Shown here: positions 47,313-55,621 of the stretch, in pieces | Layout: each line of letters starts with the position of its first letter | How positions within the stretch are numbered: the stretch's first letter is position 1 | Origin: Halorubrum ruber | GTDB taxonomy: Archaea > Halobacteriota > Halobacteria > Halobacteriales > Haloferacaceae | Length of the DNA: 64,000 bases | NCBI RefSeq assembly: GCF_018228765.1 | Contig: NZ_CP073695.1 | Location: 2,957,821 to 3,021,820, forward strand | Direction of reading: 5' to 3' | Program-made: the position numbers and the translations under genes | The notes under the pieces: generated by a model | Seen by the model: only the letters and a program-made list of their open reading frames with translations | Told to the model about the DNA's origin: nothing | Database searches by the model: none

Positions 47313-48656
47313 ATGGCACACCGTGACGATCCGCGGCTTCGGTACGAAAAAGAGCGCGAACGGCTGGACCTAGTCACGGGCGACGGATCGCCCGGAGAGA
47401 CGGACGGTCCCGGAACGCTCCGGGGCGACGTGTCTGACCGGGACGCGGAGGCGGCTCGTGACTTACTCGACGCGCTGGATCCCAAAGATCCGGGCGACGT
47501 GTTTCAGGCGAACGGAAACGGGACAGAGACAAAAGAGCCGAAGACGCTGGCGAACTACACCAGCCGGCTCCGCCTAGCGGCCACCGAAGTCGACGGCGAC
47601 CTACTGGACCAAACGACCGACAGTATCAATCAGTTAATGGCCGACATGGCGGATGGAACGGCTAAAATCGCCCCGAAGGACGGGTACTCCGTGGGATCGG
47701 TCGGACAGTATCAGTCCGCCCTGAAGGCGTTCTACCGCTATCACGCTGCCACCGACGTCAACCCGGAGGAGATCCCCGTGTTCGCGCCGGAGGACACGTC
47801 CGTCGACGACCGTGATATGTTCACCGTCGATGAGGTTCAGGCCATGCGCGACGCCATCGACAGCCCCCGGGAGCGCTGTCTATTCGAACTACTAGCGTTC
47901 ACCGGCCAGCGGATCCGGGCGATTCAGACGCTTCGAATCAAGGACATCGACCTGAACGACGGAGTGCTGTACCTGAATGAGAACGTCGACGGCCTGAAGG
48001 GTGCGAAGGGGAAGCGGCCGCTCTTAGGAGCCGAAGCCTACGTTCGGCGGTGGCTGGACTACCACCCGACGAAGGAACCGGAGGACTACCTGATCACGCC
48101 GCAGGCGACCGGTGGCGGCGAACCTGGGGGGATGCTCACTCAAGATACGATTCGTTATCACCTTCGAAAGGTAGCCGACAAGGCGGACGTCGACAAGGAC
48201 GTTCACCCCCACATCTTCCGGCACTACTTCACGACGATAGCGAAACGTGATTACGACCTAGACGACGCCTATATCAAGCACCTTCGAGGCGACTCACCCG
48301 GCAGTCGCGTGATGGAAACGACGTATCGGCACCTGTCAGACGAAGACGCCGTCGAACACGCTGCGGCGAAGTTCGAAGGTCGGGAACCGGAGACGGATAG
48401 CCCGCTGACGCCGGAAAAATGCCCCACCTGCGGGGAAATAATGGATCCCAACGCGAAGGCGTGTTCTGCCTGTGGAACCGTCTTTACCCCGGACGCGAAG
48501 TCTGTCGAAGACAAAATCGACGCCGATGTGAAGCAGTCCTACGCGGAGACAGATCCCGACGACAGCGATCAACAGGGGAAGATTTCACAGCTAGATAATC
48601 TGCTGGAAGACCCTGAAGTGAAGCAGGCGCTATTAGAGAAAATCGGGGACGAATAG
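47313..48656 (+). CDS. Tyrosine recombinase (integrase) with C-terminal zinc ribbon
   Basis: 447 residues. Catalytic set: Arg200 (GQRIRAIQTL), His300-x-x-Arg303 (HIFRH) and Tyr338 (TTYRHLS). An N-terminal SAM-like DNA-binding domain covers about 60-170. A zinc ribbon with Cys370/Cys373 and Cys384/Cys387 (CPTCG, CSACG) is added at the end, and a helical tail follows. It should catalyse site-specific integration and excision at the atpD site. It starts 57 nt inside the left junction. Confidence 0.93.
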   Translation: MAHRDDPRLRYEKERERLDLVTGDGSPGETDGPGTLRGDVSDRDAEAARDLLDALDPKDPGDVFQANGNGTETKEPKTLANYTSRLRLAATEVDGDLLDQTTDSINQLMADMADGTAKIAPKDGYSVGSVGQYQSALKAFYRYHAATDVNPEEIPVFAPEDTSVDDRDMFTVDEVQAMRDAIDSPRERCLFELLAFTGQRIRAIQTLRIKDIDLNDGVLYLNENVDGLKGAKGKRPLLGAEAYVRRWLDYHPTKEPEDYLITPQATGGGEPGGMLTQDTIRYHLRKVADKADVDKDVHPHIFRHYFTTIAKRDYDLDDAYIKHLRGDSPGSRVMETTYRHLSDEDAVEHAAAKFEGREPETDSPLTPEKCPTCGEIMDPNAKACSACGTVFTPDAKSVEDKIDADVKQSYAETDPDDSDQQGKISQLDNLLEDPEVKQALLEKIGDE

Positions 48657-48668
48657 CGGCCACCCGGG

Positions 48669-49145
48669 CTACTGTTCTCCGGGCGCGTCGGGCAAATCGA
48701 CGTCAACATATAGTGTCGACGCCGCCGACCGAAGCGTATCAATAATCTCTCCGACGTGATCCGCCCTCCGACCCGGATCGCCGCCCTGATCGTAGCTTTC
48801 CATAGCGAAATGAATCTCCGTGACGTCGAACTGCGCGTGTCGATACCAGTACCAGCAGACCGCTTCACGGAAGTTTAGACCCCGATCCATTAAATCAGCT
48901 AGAAGCGACCCCTTCACGGCCGGATCGACACCTCGATTCACCTTCTCGATAACGTCAGACAAGGTCGGGTCGCCGGGGTCATCGACGTGATCCGGTCGCG
49001 TCTGTGCGATAGCACGACTGGCGTCGTTCAATACCTCCCGCGCTGACTTGCCAGCATAGGTCCGTCGACCCCATACCTTCGGGTCCATGTCCCCCGACTG
49101 CCGTCTCTCCGATAGGTCGGAGGAAAGAGACAGGTCACTTGACAT
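48669..49145 (-). CDS. Element-encoded hypothetical protein
   Basis: 158 residues, or 139 if it starts at the internal ATG near 49088 (MDPKVWGRRTYAGKSAREVL). Mostly helical, with an aromatic stretch CWYWYRHAQFDVTEIHFAM and an acidic C-terminus. It is opposite to the rest of the element and convergent with the integrase, separated by 12 nt. It could be a regulator or excision factor, but no motif proves this. Confidence 0.6.
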   Translation of the reverse strand: MSSDLSLSSDLSERRQSGDMDPKVWGRRTYAGKSAREVLNDASRAIAQTRPDHVDDPGDPTLSDVIEKVNRGVDPAVKGSLLADLMDRGLNFREAVCWYWYRHAQFDVTEIHFAMESYDQGGDPGRRADHVGEIIDTLRSAASTLYVDVDLPDAPGEQ

Positions 49146-49323
49146 TCATCGGAACATCGGCCACCAGCCGCAAAGACGTTCCCCCGCGACGTGACAACCG
49201 GACAAGGTCAAAAGTGAAAATAGGTGTTACAGACCTTCGAAGGCCTGTTTTCGGACCCCCACCCGCCAGCGCGTCACGGGGACTCTTGTACTAACTCCTC
49301 CACCGCCTACACGCAGTAGAAAG

Positions 49324-49503
49324 ATGCCTGAAGACCAAAGCGAACCTCTGAACCGATCCGTGAAAGTTTCCCCGTCGACGCACACCGCGCTGAAGCGTGC
49401 CCGACGCGGCGACATGACGATGAACGACGTCATCCGTGACGCTCTCCGGGAATACGAACCGTACAACCCAGATCCCGCCGCCGCGCTGACGGAGGGGATG
49501 TGA
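49324..49503 (+). CDS. Small ribbon-helix-helix DNA-binding protein
   Basis: 59 residues, opening MPEDQSEPLNRSVKVSPSTH and continuing through LKRARRGDMTMNDVIRDALR. A short strand (SVKVS) followed by two helices (THTALKRAR; MNDVIRDALREYE) is the RHH fold used by small plasmid and virus repressors. It overlaps the next gene's upstream GTG, so it leads the cassette and is a good candidate for its regulator. Confidence 0.75.
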   Translation: MPEDQSEPLNRSVKVSPSTHTALKRARRGDMTMNDVIRDALREYEPYNPDPAAALTEGM

Positions 49504-49505
49504 CC

Positions 49506-50072
49506 ATGTCGGCCGACGACCTCCAAGAGCAGGCCGCACAGAAACTCCTGAGCGGCCGTGACCGGATCAAAGCGAAGGCCCACGGGCTGACGCCCGTTCA
49601 AGCCGCCCGGAGACACTACGGCGACAACGCGCTGGAGGCGGTCGAAGTCGCCCTGAAAGACGACCGCGTCGCCGTGACCGACGACCTACTGGCTTCTGTC
49701 CGCGAAGACGCCACCGCCGCCACAGCTGACGTCGACGCCGATCGTGACTCGGACGGGTCCGGGAACTCCTCCGCGGAAATTCTGAACGCGGCTGACTACG
49801 TGACCCGGCGGAAGAAGCGCCGGGAGCGTATCGAAGCCAGCCGGAACTCACAGTCGGACAGCGTGACCGACCCTAACGACATCGCCCTCGCGGCGATGGA
49901 CGGTGACGACCGTGTCGAAGCGAACAAGCGCGGGCAGGATCCCGCGGAATACGTCCAGTCGGAATACGGCTTGGACCCCGCCGGCTTCGACGGCGGGGAC
50001 ACGCTGAACGCCGCCATCATGGACCAGCAGTCCGGCGGTCAGAACGACGACGTCAACGACGACACTCCATGA
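49506..50072 (+). CDS. Element-encoded hypothetical protein, helical, charged
   Basis: 188 residues from ATG 49506 (a GTG at 49500 would overlap the previous gene). Two charged helical parts (RDRIKAKAHGLTPVQAARRH; KRGQDPAEYVQSEYGLDPAG) are joined by an acidic linker rich in Asp and Ser. The spacing GLTPVQAARR..GDNALEAVEVAL suggests a short DNA-binding helical repeat occurring twice. It overlaps the next gene by 4 nt. Unknown function. Confidence 0.6.
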   Translation: MSADDLQEQAAQKLLSGRDRIKAKAHGLTPVQAARRHYGDNALEAVEVALKDDRVAVTDDLLASVREDATAATADVDADRDSDGSGNSSAEILNAADYVTRRKKRRERIEASRNSQSDSVTDPNDIALAAMDGDDRVEANKRGQDPAEYVQSEYGLDPAGFDGGDTLNAAIMDQQSGGQNDDVNDDTP

Positions 50073-50797
50073 CCGATCATGGACACGCCGACGCGGACGC
50101 GGCCGCTGACGACGCCGACGCCGCGTCCGTGTCCATCTGCGGGTCAACGGAAACGACGACGGGACGGCCCTGTCAGCGCCCTGTGAGCGACGACGACGAC
50201 CGCTGTTTCCTTCATGACGACGACGGACCGCCCGCCGACCACGGCGCTCCCGAAGGGAACACGAACAGCCTGCGAAACGACGGCGGCGCTCCCCCTGCGA
50301 ACGGGAACGCTGAACGGCACGGCCTATACGCCGACCGATCGAAATACTACCAGCGCCTGAACGACGACGAACAGGCATGGGTAGACGGGTTAGTCGACAG
50401 GTGGGTATCCGAAGCACCGTTCAGCCGTGAGAACATCGGCTGTCTGGAGCTACTTCGAAAGACCGCCATAGACGAACACAAGCGCCGACAGGCGAACGAC
50501 TATATCGCCCGCGAAGGCGTGGTCACGGAGAACGTGGTCGGTTACGACGACGACGGCGATCCCGTGGTCAAGAAGGAGGAGAACCCCGCGAATCTCCCGT
50601 ATTCGCGGATGGCGAAGGACACGATCCGGACGCTGAAAGAACTGAACGTGCTGGAAAGCCCCGACTCCCGGCTCGCGGAGAACGTCGGATCGTGGGGCGA
50701 AGCCGCCCGCAACGTGGCGAAGGACCGGGGCCGGAATCAGTCGGAGAACACGAACGACATCGATCCGGCCGACCGGCGGGGTGACACGGACCGATGA
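50069..50797 (+). CDS. Terminase small subunit-like protein
   Basis: 242 residues. After an acidic start and a Cys/His group (GRPCQRP, DDRCFLHDD) there are two GAP-x-x-N-x-N motifs (GAPEGNTNSL, GAPPANGNAERHGLYADRS). GAPKGNxNAxKHG is the typical motif of tailed-virus small terminases and their satellites. A helical middle (ENIGCLELLRKTAIDEHKRR) and a charged end follow. The motif is the only evidence; a large terminase is absent from the element. A zinc-binding role for the cysteines is possible. It overlaps both neighbours by 4 nt. Confidence 0.55.
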   Translation: MTDHGHADADAAADDADAASVSICGSTETTTGRPCQRPVSDDDDRCFLHDDDGPPADHGAPEGNTNSLRNDGGAPPANGNAERHGLYADRSKYYQRLNDDEQAWVDGLVDRWVSEAPFSRENIGCLELLRKTAIDEHKRRQANDYIAREGVVTENVVGYDDDGDPVVKKEENPANLPYSRMAKDTIRTLKELNVLESPDSRLAENVGSWGEAARNVAKDRGRNQSENTNDIDPADRRGDTDR

Positions 50798-51006
50798 CCG
50801 TCCTGATTCAGCGACTCGACCCCGACACGAACAACCTGAAACCTATCGCTCGCATCGACAGCGGGCGAATCACGCACGGCGCGGACGTCATCGACGATCT
50901 GCTGGTCAGCGGACAGGTCCCTACGGAAGCCGAACTGCTGGACCGCTTCCGCGGCCCTACCCTGTTCGCTTCGAAAATCGACCCCAGCGACGACATCACA
51001 CCATGA
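50794..51006 (+). CDS. Element-encoded small hypothetical protein
   Basis: 70 residues (MTVLIQRLDPDTNNLKPIAR at the start). Alternating hydrophobic residues suggest a short beta-rich domain with one helix (ADVIDDLLVSG). It overlaps genes on both sides by 4 nt, so it belongs to the cassette. No known motif. Confidence 0.6.
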   Translation: MTVLIQRLDPDTNNLKPIARIDSGRITHGADVIDDLLVSGQVPTEAELLDRFRGPTLFASKIDPSDDITP

Positions 51007-51461
51007 CCGACGACAAGCCTACCGGCGACTGTACCGACCGCCGTGAACCCACTCGTTTCACAGACGTCGACGGCGACCCCGTGGTCAACGAAACAACACA
51101 AAATCTCACCGACCTGCTGGCGTTCCTTCGGGCTGACGCCCTGAACGTGTACGACGCCTTAGACGCCGACGAACGCGAACGGATCGACCGCTGGCGAAGG
51201 GAATACCGCCGGGACGTATCACCCGACGTCTCCCCAGACATCAACACAGATCGCCTGCTGAAGCGCGTCGCGGTCGATCAGTACCGTGTGGGACGTGCGA
51301 CCGACGCCATCGTTCGACGCGGTCTATTTGGCGACGGCGATCACGCTGATGCGCTCGGGGACGTCGTTCGTGAAAAGCTCCGGTTATCCAGCCGCCGGCG
51401 CACCCGTCTCCGGCGGTTGGGGGTGTATCCGGTCGACGGAGGTGGTTCTGAGAAAGCGTGA
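51003..51461 (+). CDS. Element-encoded hypothetical protein
   Basis: 152 residues from ATG 51003. Helical regions (TQNLTDLLAFLRADALNVYD; INTDRLLKRVAVDQYRVG) and a basic C-terminus (SSRRRTRLRRLGVYPV) suggest nucleic-acid contact. Parts resemble the helical middle of the terminase-like gene upstream, so the two may share origin. Coupled by a 4-nt overlap to the previous gene. Confidence 0.6.
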   Translation: MTDDKPTGDCTDRREPTRFTDVDGDPVVNETTQNLTDLLAFLRADALNVYDALDADERERIDRWRREYRRDVSPDVSPDINTDRLLKRVAVDQYRVGRATDAIVRRGLFGDGDHADALGDVVREKLRLSSRRRTRLRRLGVYPVDGGGSEKA

Positions 51462-51582
51462 CCCCGGGAGACGGTCGACCAAATCGCCGGACGCTCCAAC
51501 CGCCCGGCGTGGTCGTACAGCCTTCGAATATCAACTTGGCGGGGCGCGGCTTCGGGCGTCCGTCATCGCCCGAACGCGCTTC

Positions 51583-51849
51583 ATGCGATACAACGACGCT
51601 AACGACAATAAGTCCCAGCATAGCGGGACTGAACAGACGCAAAGAACGAAGAACAGGGAGACAGATAATCACGGAGGAACGGGTGTTCAACGGCTTCAGG
51701 ACCACCGTGACGACATTCAGGACCTCGCGGATAGCGGCCTCCCGTGTGCGTGGGTGGCCGACGCTCTGCTGGACATCGCGGACGACGTCGACGGTGACAC
51801 GGGTGACGACGTCCACCCGACCCGCCGGAATGGGGGCGATTCCGAATGA
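51583..51849 (+). CDS. Element-encoded small acidic protein
   Basis: 88 residues. The second half (VQRLQDHRDDIQDLADSGLP, then CAWVADALLDIADDVDGDTG) is a regular amphipathic helix pair. The start ATG at 51583 gives the best reading; the frame is open further up. It overlaps the next frame by 4 nt. A minus-strand frame over the same bases looks like a shadow. Confidence 0.5.
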   Translation: MRYNDANDNKSQHSGTEQTQRTKNRETDNHGGTGVQRLQDHRDDIQDLADSGLPCAWVADALLDIADDVDGDTGDDVHPTRRNGGDSE

Positions 51850-52100
51850 ACCGGCGAACAGATTTTTTTTGCGAGAAATCGCTTCGACGGCGTTGGCCCC
51901 GGACAAGACAACGTCACGGTTCACGGAAAACCACGGGAACGCAACGGGAAAGCCGCTGGGTCAGGATGGCCGACCGACACGGCCACCCTGCTTACTCTCT
52001 CTCTGCCTGCTTCCAAATTGGGGTGGATGGTGGTGGTGAAGGACCGTCGTCACCCCCAGTCTGGAAGCGCGGTCGTTCACGGAGGTGGTCGGCGTGGTAG
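51846..52100 (+). CDS. Doubtful element ORF, Arg-rich
   Basis: 84 residues from an ATG that overlaps the previous stop. Basic and Trp-rich, weak third-position GC, and the second half covers an imperfect hairpin at 52010-52067. It may be real as it follows the cassette overlap pattern, or the region may be the control region of the next gene. Confidence 0.3.
   Translation: MNRRTDFFCEKSLRRRWPRTRQRHGSRKTTGTQRESRWVRMADRHGHPAYSLSACFQIGVDGGGEGPSSPPVWKRGRSRRWSAW
52010..52067. repeat. Imperfect inverted repeat upstream of the 404-residue gene
   Basis: CTTCCA (52010-52015) pairs with TGGAAG (52062-52067) and GGGGTG (52020-52025) with CACCCC (52051-52056), with 4-5-nt spacers between the two stems and a GGT/GAA-rich loop. 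It lies 27 nt before the next start. It may be a replication origin, an operator or an RNA leader; nothing here decides. Confidence 0.5.
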
Positions 52101-53308
52101 ACCGCGTGAAGGTAGGCTGGCGCGTCCCGTCGGACGAATGGGACGCGTTCATCGACTACGTCTACACCGAACACGGCGAAACCAGCGGCTACGTCGGTCG
52201 TGAAGTCGAACTCGCCATGCGGGAGTGGATCGACGCGGACGCGTTCGCGCCGATCGAAGCTCTGGCCGACCGCTTGGTAAGAGCGGCGGGACGGACGCCG
52301 GCGAACCTCTCACAGAAAAAATCCGCCGTCGATCCACCGACCAGGAACGACACGACGACGGTCCAGTGTCGGGTCGATCCCGACGTGAAAGAGCGGTTCG
52401 CACATTACGCGAAAACGGAGACAGACGACCGAACAGGAACGGTCCTGGCCCGGGCGCTCCGTGAACGACGCGACGGCGGCCGCGCCCGTCGGGTTCGGGA
52501 GAAGCTGGAACGCGTGGCCGACGACGCGGAAGACTTGCTGGCGGAACTGAACCCCGACGAAGACGGTCTGGGTGTCCGGGAACGGCGGACGGTCGCTATC
52601 TGTAATCGGCTGGGGGAACAGTTCAGCCGCGACGACCTGGAAGACGCCATCGGAGCTGTGGCGGGTAGTTCAGACCCGACGGTTCAGGACTACACGGACC
52701 GGGTACTGGAACGCCGGGGGTGTGTCCCCCACCCGAATAACTCGGACCTGTTCGTCCCCGAATCGACCGCGCAGGAGATCGCCTGCGACAACGACATCCC
52801 GGGGCCAGACGCGCCAGCGCACGACCGGCGATCCTACGGGAGCCTGTCCCGGGAAGAAAAGGTCCGCGGCCTCTGCGTCGAACTAGCCCGGCAGGCGCTG
52901 TCTAACAACGGGCGGTCCCAAGCCGACGCGGCCACGGTCCGACAAGACATCTTCGACGGCCAGCCGTCGGAAGGCCACACTCGGGACCTGATGGATCTGG
53001 CCGCGGACGCCGACGGGTTCACGACGACGTCCCGACACGGAGCGGAACGGCTTCGGGTGGATCTTCGACGGGCCACTGATGACCTGCTGGCGACCGCGAA
53101 GGCCGCCCGCGACGACGACGGGGCCGACGTCCCGGCCAGCGGGCGCGACCGTCACGACGGCCAGCAGGACGGCGCGGACGGCGGTGAGTCGGACGCGTCC
53201 TCCGGGGTTCAGCCCGGCAGTTCCAGGGATGTCGACACGGAAATGGATGCGCTGATGAACGCCACGCCGGTTGCGGATGGTGGGGTTGAGGGAGGGGTCG
53301 ACTCATGA
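52094..53308 (+). CDS. Large element protein, possible replication or DNA-binding protein
   Basis: 404 residues from GTG 52094 (VDRVKVGWRVPSDEWDAFID); GTG codons at 52085 and 52103 are alternatives. Two ribbon-helix-helix-like pieces are visible: VKVGWRVPSDEWDAFIDYVY and VQCRVDPDVKERFAHYAKTE (around residue 95). A coiled stretch (RVREKLERVADDAEDLL) and a winged-helix-like end (LSREEKVRGLCVELARQALS; RQDIFDGQPSEGHTRDLMDL) follow. Proteins with this layout in haloarchaeal plasmids and viruses are thought to act in replication, but no catalytic motif is seen. The largest gene of the element after the integrase. Confidence 0.65.
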   Translation: MVDRVKVGWRVPSDEWDAFIDYVYTEHGETSGYVGREVELAMREWIDADAFAPIEALADRLVRAAGRTPANLSQKKSAVDPPTRNDTTTVQCRVDPDVKERFAHYAKTETDDRTGTVLARALRERRDGGRARRVREKLERVADDAEDLLAELNPDEDGLGVRERRTVAICNRLGEQFSRDDLEDAIGAVAGSSDPTVQDYTDRVLERRGCVPHPNNSDLFVPESTAQEIACDNDIPGPDAPAHDRRSYGSLSREEKVRGLCVELARQALSNNGRSQADAATVRQDIFDGQPSEGHTRDLMDLAADADGFTTTSRHGAERLRVDLRRATDDLLATAKAARDDDGADVPASGRDRHDGQQDGADGGESDASSGVQPGSSRDVDTEMDALMNATPVADGGVEGGVDS

Positions 53309-53550
53309 CTCGGGCCACGGGCTTGGGGACGTCAGTCGTCCATCGGTGCGAACTGTCGCACCCGATGTTCGACGCACCCGTGATCCACGTCGTACTGCCG
53401 TCGCGCCGGCCCTGTTCAACGTCGATTTCCGATATTCGGGATGCCGGGTTTGAAGTCCTGATCACAGGCGTACTTCCGAAGGAAATCGCCGGGTGCGACG
53501 CTGACGGATACGGTGACTACCAGCACCTCTTGATTAGACCAAGCAGCTAG
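53305..53550 (+). CDS. Element-encoded small hypothetical protein
   Basis: 81 residues (MTRATGLGTSVVHRCELSHP), ending DYQHLLIRPSS. Beta-strand pattern (VIHVVLPS; FEVLITGVLP). Its ATG overlaps the stop of the 404-residue gene by 4 nt, so it closes the cassette. No recognised motif. Confidence 0.6.
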   Translation: MTRATGLGTSVVHRCELSHPMFDAPVIHVVLPSRRPCSTSISDIRDAGFEVLITGVLPKEIAGCDADGYGDYQHLLIRPSS

Positions 53551-53639
53551 ATGGTTCGTCGATAGCTCCGAATAGTTTCCTCCACCCATCTACGGACACT
53601 AGACTTTTGTGTCATGAAAAGTAAATTATAATTCACATC

Positions 53640-53969
53640 ATGAGCGAAATTTCGGATGCTCGACTTGGAGAGTTAGAAGCATTAGCATCGAAAAGTGTCA
53701 TATTGGGGGCAATTATTGGCCTATTGCTCGGACCGTTGGGGTACGTTTATGTAGGTCAGTGGCGCTGGGCTACGATAAACTTCTTTACATTAAACTACCT
53801 AATATTAGGCATAGTAATTGTGCCAACCCATGTGGTTGCTATGATATTAGAAGCTCGAACCAAAGTTCGGCGGGTCAAATCGTCGAACGATACTGACACA
53901 GAATCCGAATCGGAATCGGATATCTGGCGACGTCTAGGGGCTTGGTATCAGAGCCGGCGTGAGGGATAA
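53640..53969 (+). CDS. AT-rich cargo gene: small membrane protein
   Basis: 109 residues with two membrane helices (ILGAIIGLLLGPLGYVYVG; INFFTLNYLILGIVIVPTHV) and a charged tail (DTDTESESESDIWRRLG). The DNA here is far more AT-rich than the rest of the window, a mark of foreign origin. An AAATTATAATT box lies 10-20 nt before the ATG. It might be an immunity or superinfection-type membrane protein; that is speculation. Confidence 0.7.
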   Translation: MSEISDARLGELEALASKSVILGAIIGLLLGPLGYVYVGQWRWATINFFTLNYLILGIVIVPTHVVAMILEARTKVRRVKSSNDTDTESESESDIWRRLGAWYQSRREG

Positions 53970-53987
53970 ACGCTCTAAAGACCGCAA

Positions 53988-54257
53988 CTAGCTGCGATCA
54001 AAGGGGTGCGGGTCAGATTCGACGTCGATTGGGTCACGGACGCTGGCATCGGCTAGGCCGTTGGGGGCGAACCACCCGATCACCGCCCCACCGGGGTAGT
54101 GGTCGACGTCGTGATCGGTCAATAGGCCGGACAGGACGCTGTCGACGTCGTCGGGGAGGTCGCCGGGGTCGCCTGTGATCGACACGTCGCTCCCGTCGGT
54201 GTTGGCGGCTTCGATGAATCCACGCTGTCGCGGATCATCGGACATTTCGAAGACCAT
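53988..54257 (-). CDS. Acidic small hypothetical protein
   Basis: 89 residues, or 85 from the internal ATG at 54245 (MSDDPRQRGFIEAANTDGSD). Acidic, with a hydrophobic GGAVIGWFAP turn; composition more normal than its AT-rich neighbours. A ttaaaaggg box lies about 25 nt upstream of the start. It converges with the membrane protein gene. No known motif. Confidence 0.6.
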   Translation of the reverse strand: MVFEMSDDPRQRGFIEAANTDGSDVSITGDPGDLPDDVDSVLSGLLTDHDVDHYPGGAVIGWFAPNGLADASVRDPIDVESDPHPFDRS

Positions 54258-54345
54258 AGTAGGAGGTAGGGTCTTGCCCTTTTAAGTTCTATTCACCAGA
54301 CATAAGTCAGGGTGGGACGGTGTACTGGAGTCAACATGAGAACAG

Positions 54346-54774
54346 TCACGACTGCTTGGCGATCTCTGCCTGTATAATGTGGTAGGAGTTGTGAATAATT
54401 ACAAAAAGACCGGCTACAGTCGCCACTAATGGGGTCGTTATGAGAGTGACAGCAACCATCTCAAATTGTAATCCGAGGCCGGTCTGTAGTATTATCAAAT
54501 AGCCCAGTAATGGTACGGCAAAAAACACTAACCGGGTTCCGATAGCACAAATCGCTGAGGGGTTTCGACCGCAAATTTGTCGGGTTGCTAAACCGCCCTC
54601 TGTCAGATTCTCGTACCGTTGAATTAGTGACGTAGTCACCGAATCACCGACGACAAAGAGTAGAAAAGCACAGATCCAAAGAGGAGTTTGTATAGATCCA
54701 ACTGGAAGTATGAAAAAGAGAATTATAGTAGGTACACCAAGTCCGATGAGGCTCTTCAGAAAATAGTTATTCAT
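54346..54774 (-). CDS. AT-rich cargo gene: four-helix membrane protein
   Basis: 142 residues with about four membrane helices (LIGLGVPTIILFFILPVG; LWICAFLLFVVGDSVTT; LVFFAVPLLGYLIILQT; VAVTLITTPLVATVAGLFVI). Base composition is very AT-rich, unlike host genes. It ends 460 nt after the previous small gene and sits 30 nt from the atpD stop. No recognised family. Confidence 0.7.
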   Translation of the reverse strand: MNNYFLKSLIGLGVPTIILFFILPVGSIQTPLWICAFLLFVVGDSVTTSLIQRYENLTEGGLATRQICGRNPSAICAIGTRLVFFAVPLLGYLIILQTGLGLQFEMVAVTLITTPLVATVAGLFVIIHNSYHIIQAEIAKQS

Positions 54775-54805
54775 CGTCGGTTCGACATTAGAATCTCAAA
54801 GAACT

Positions 54806-55495
54806 TCAGTCGTCGGCGGGGACTGCTTCACCGCTTTCGTCGTTTTCGGCCCCCTCAGCCTCTCTTGTCTCGGATTCTTTTTTCGCTTTGATCTTCTTCA
54901 TGCGGAAGATCTCCTCGCGCTCCTGCTCTTCGAGCTTCTGCTCGATGTACTCCTGGTTCTCGTACAGGCCCGGGAGCAGCGTGAACTCCAAGGCGTTCAC
55001 GCGGCGCTTCGTGGTCTCGATCTCCGTGAGCATCTTCTTCATCGCCGTCTCGACCTCGGCGGCGAGGATGATCTTCTCTAAGAGCTCCTCGTAGGCGTCG
55101 GCCGCCTCGTCGATGCGGGCCGAGGAGCCGAGCAGGCCGTAGCCGCGCTCGTCGAGGCTCTTCCGCACCTTCGAGGACTCGATCTGCGGGACCACGACGC
55201 CCATGATGTTCTTCGACTGGGTCGTGATCTCGGGGTGTTCCTTCAGCGCCGCGGCCGCGCCGCGGACGGCGACGTCGCCCTCCATCGCCCGGGCCATGTC
55301 GATCTTGCGCTGGGCCGTCTCGTAGTTCTCGGAGACCTCCGACCGGACGTCCTGCGCCTGGTCGAGGATGTCCATGAACTCCATGATGAGCCCGTCGCGC
55401 TTCTGTTCGAGCGTGTCGTGACCGCGCTCGGAGAGCTCGATGCGGTCCTCGATCGCCATCAGGTTCTTCCGCGTCGGTTTGACGTCCTTGGCCAT
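54806..55495 (-). CDS. atpD: A-type ATP synthase subunit D, with a C-terminus exchanged by the element
   Basis: 229 residues. Subunit D is the long coiled-coil central stalk that links rotation of the catalytic head to the membrane ring. Residues 1-206 are normal (start [40 protein letters not shown]). Residues 207-229 ([20 protein letters not shown] and ADD) are encoded by the integrated element; the displaced native tail at 47157-47256 has 26 acidic residues after KAKK. The new tail is also acidic, so function is probably kept. Confidence 0.93.
   Translation of the reverse strand: MAKDVKPTRKNLMAIEDRIELSERGHDTLEQKRDGLIMEFMDILDQAQDVRSEVSENYETAQRKIDMARAMEGDVAVRGAAAALKEHPEITTQSKNIMGVVVPQIESSKVRKSLDERGYGLLGSSARIDEAADAYEELLEKIILAAEVETAMKKMLTEIETTKRRVNALEFTLLPGLYENQEYIEQKLEEQEREEIFRMKKIKAKKESETREAEGAENDESGEAVPADD
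54879..54897. repeat. attR-like junction of the integrative element
   Basis: TTTTTCGCTTTGATCTTCT, the partner of 47239-47256, lies in the intact atpD coding sequence at the KIKAKK codons. Bases to its left belong to the element, bases to its right to the host. Confidence 0.7.
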
Positions 55496-55621
55496 CTTGG
55501 GGGAAGGTTCCGCTCCGAGGCGGATAATTCTTTTCAGATGCGTCGGTTCGGCGGGTCGACGACGACCGCGAGACGCGTGTCTGGGCGAGGCGTCACGGGC
55601 GGCAAAAAGTGAGTCGCGGCG

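Larger units (their letters stand above)
47257..54897. mobile_element. Integrative element in atpD, about 7.6 kb
   Basis: Bounded by the direct repeats at 47239-47256 and 54879-54897. The left end has a tyrosine integrase reading inward. A cassette of overlapping plus-strand genes follows to 53550, then AT-rich genes. The element supplies the last 23 codons of the atpD gene ([22 protein letters not shown] and the Glu before them), restoring the reading frame it cut. No structural virus genes, no partition genes and no restriction system are recognisable. It is likely a small virus-like or satellite element. Confidence 0.85.

Noticed and set aside
51241..51924. Minus-strand coding frame in the element
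   Set aside because: It lies opposite the overlapping plus-strand cassette and has no motif; it looks like a mirror of GC-rich codons.
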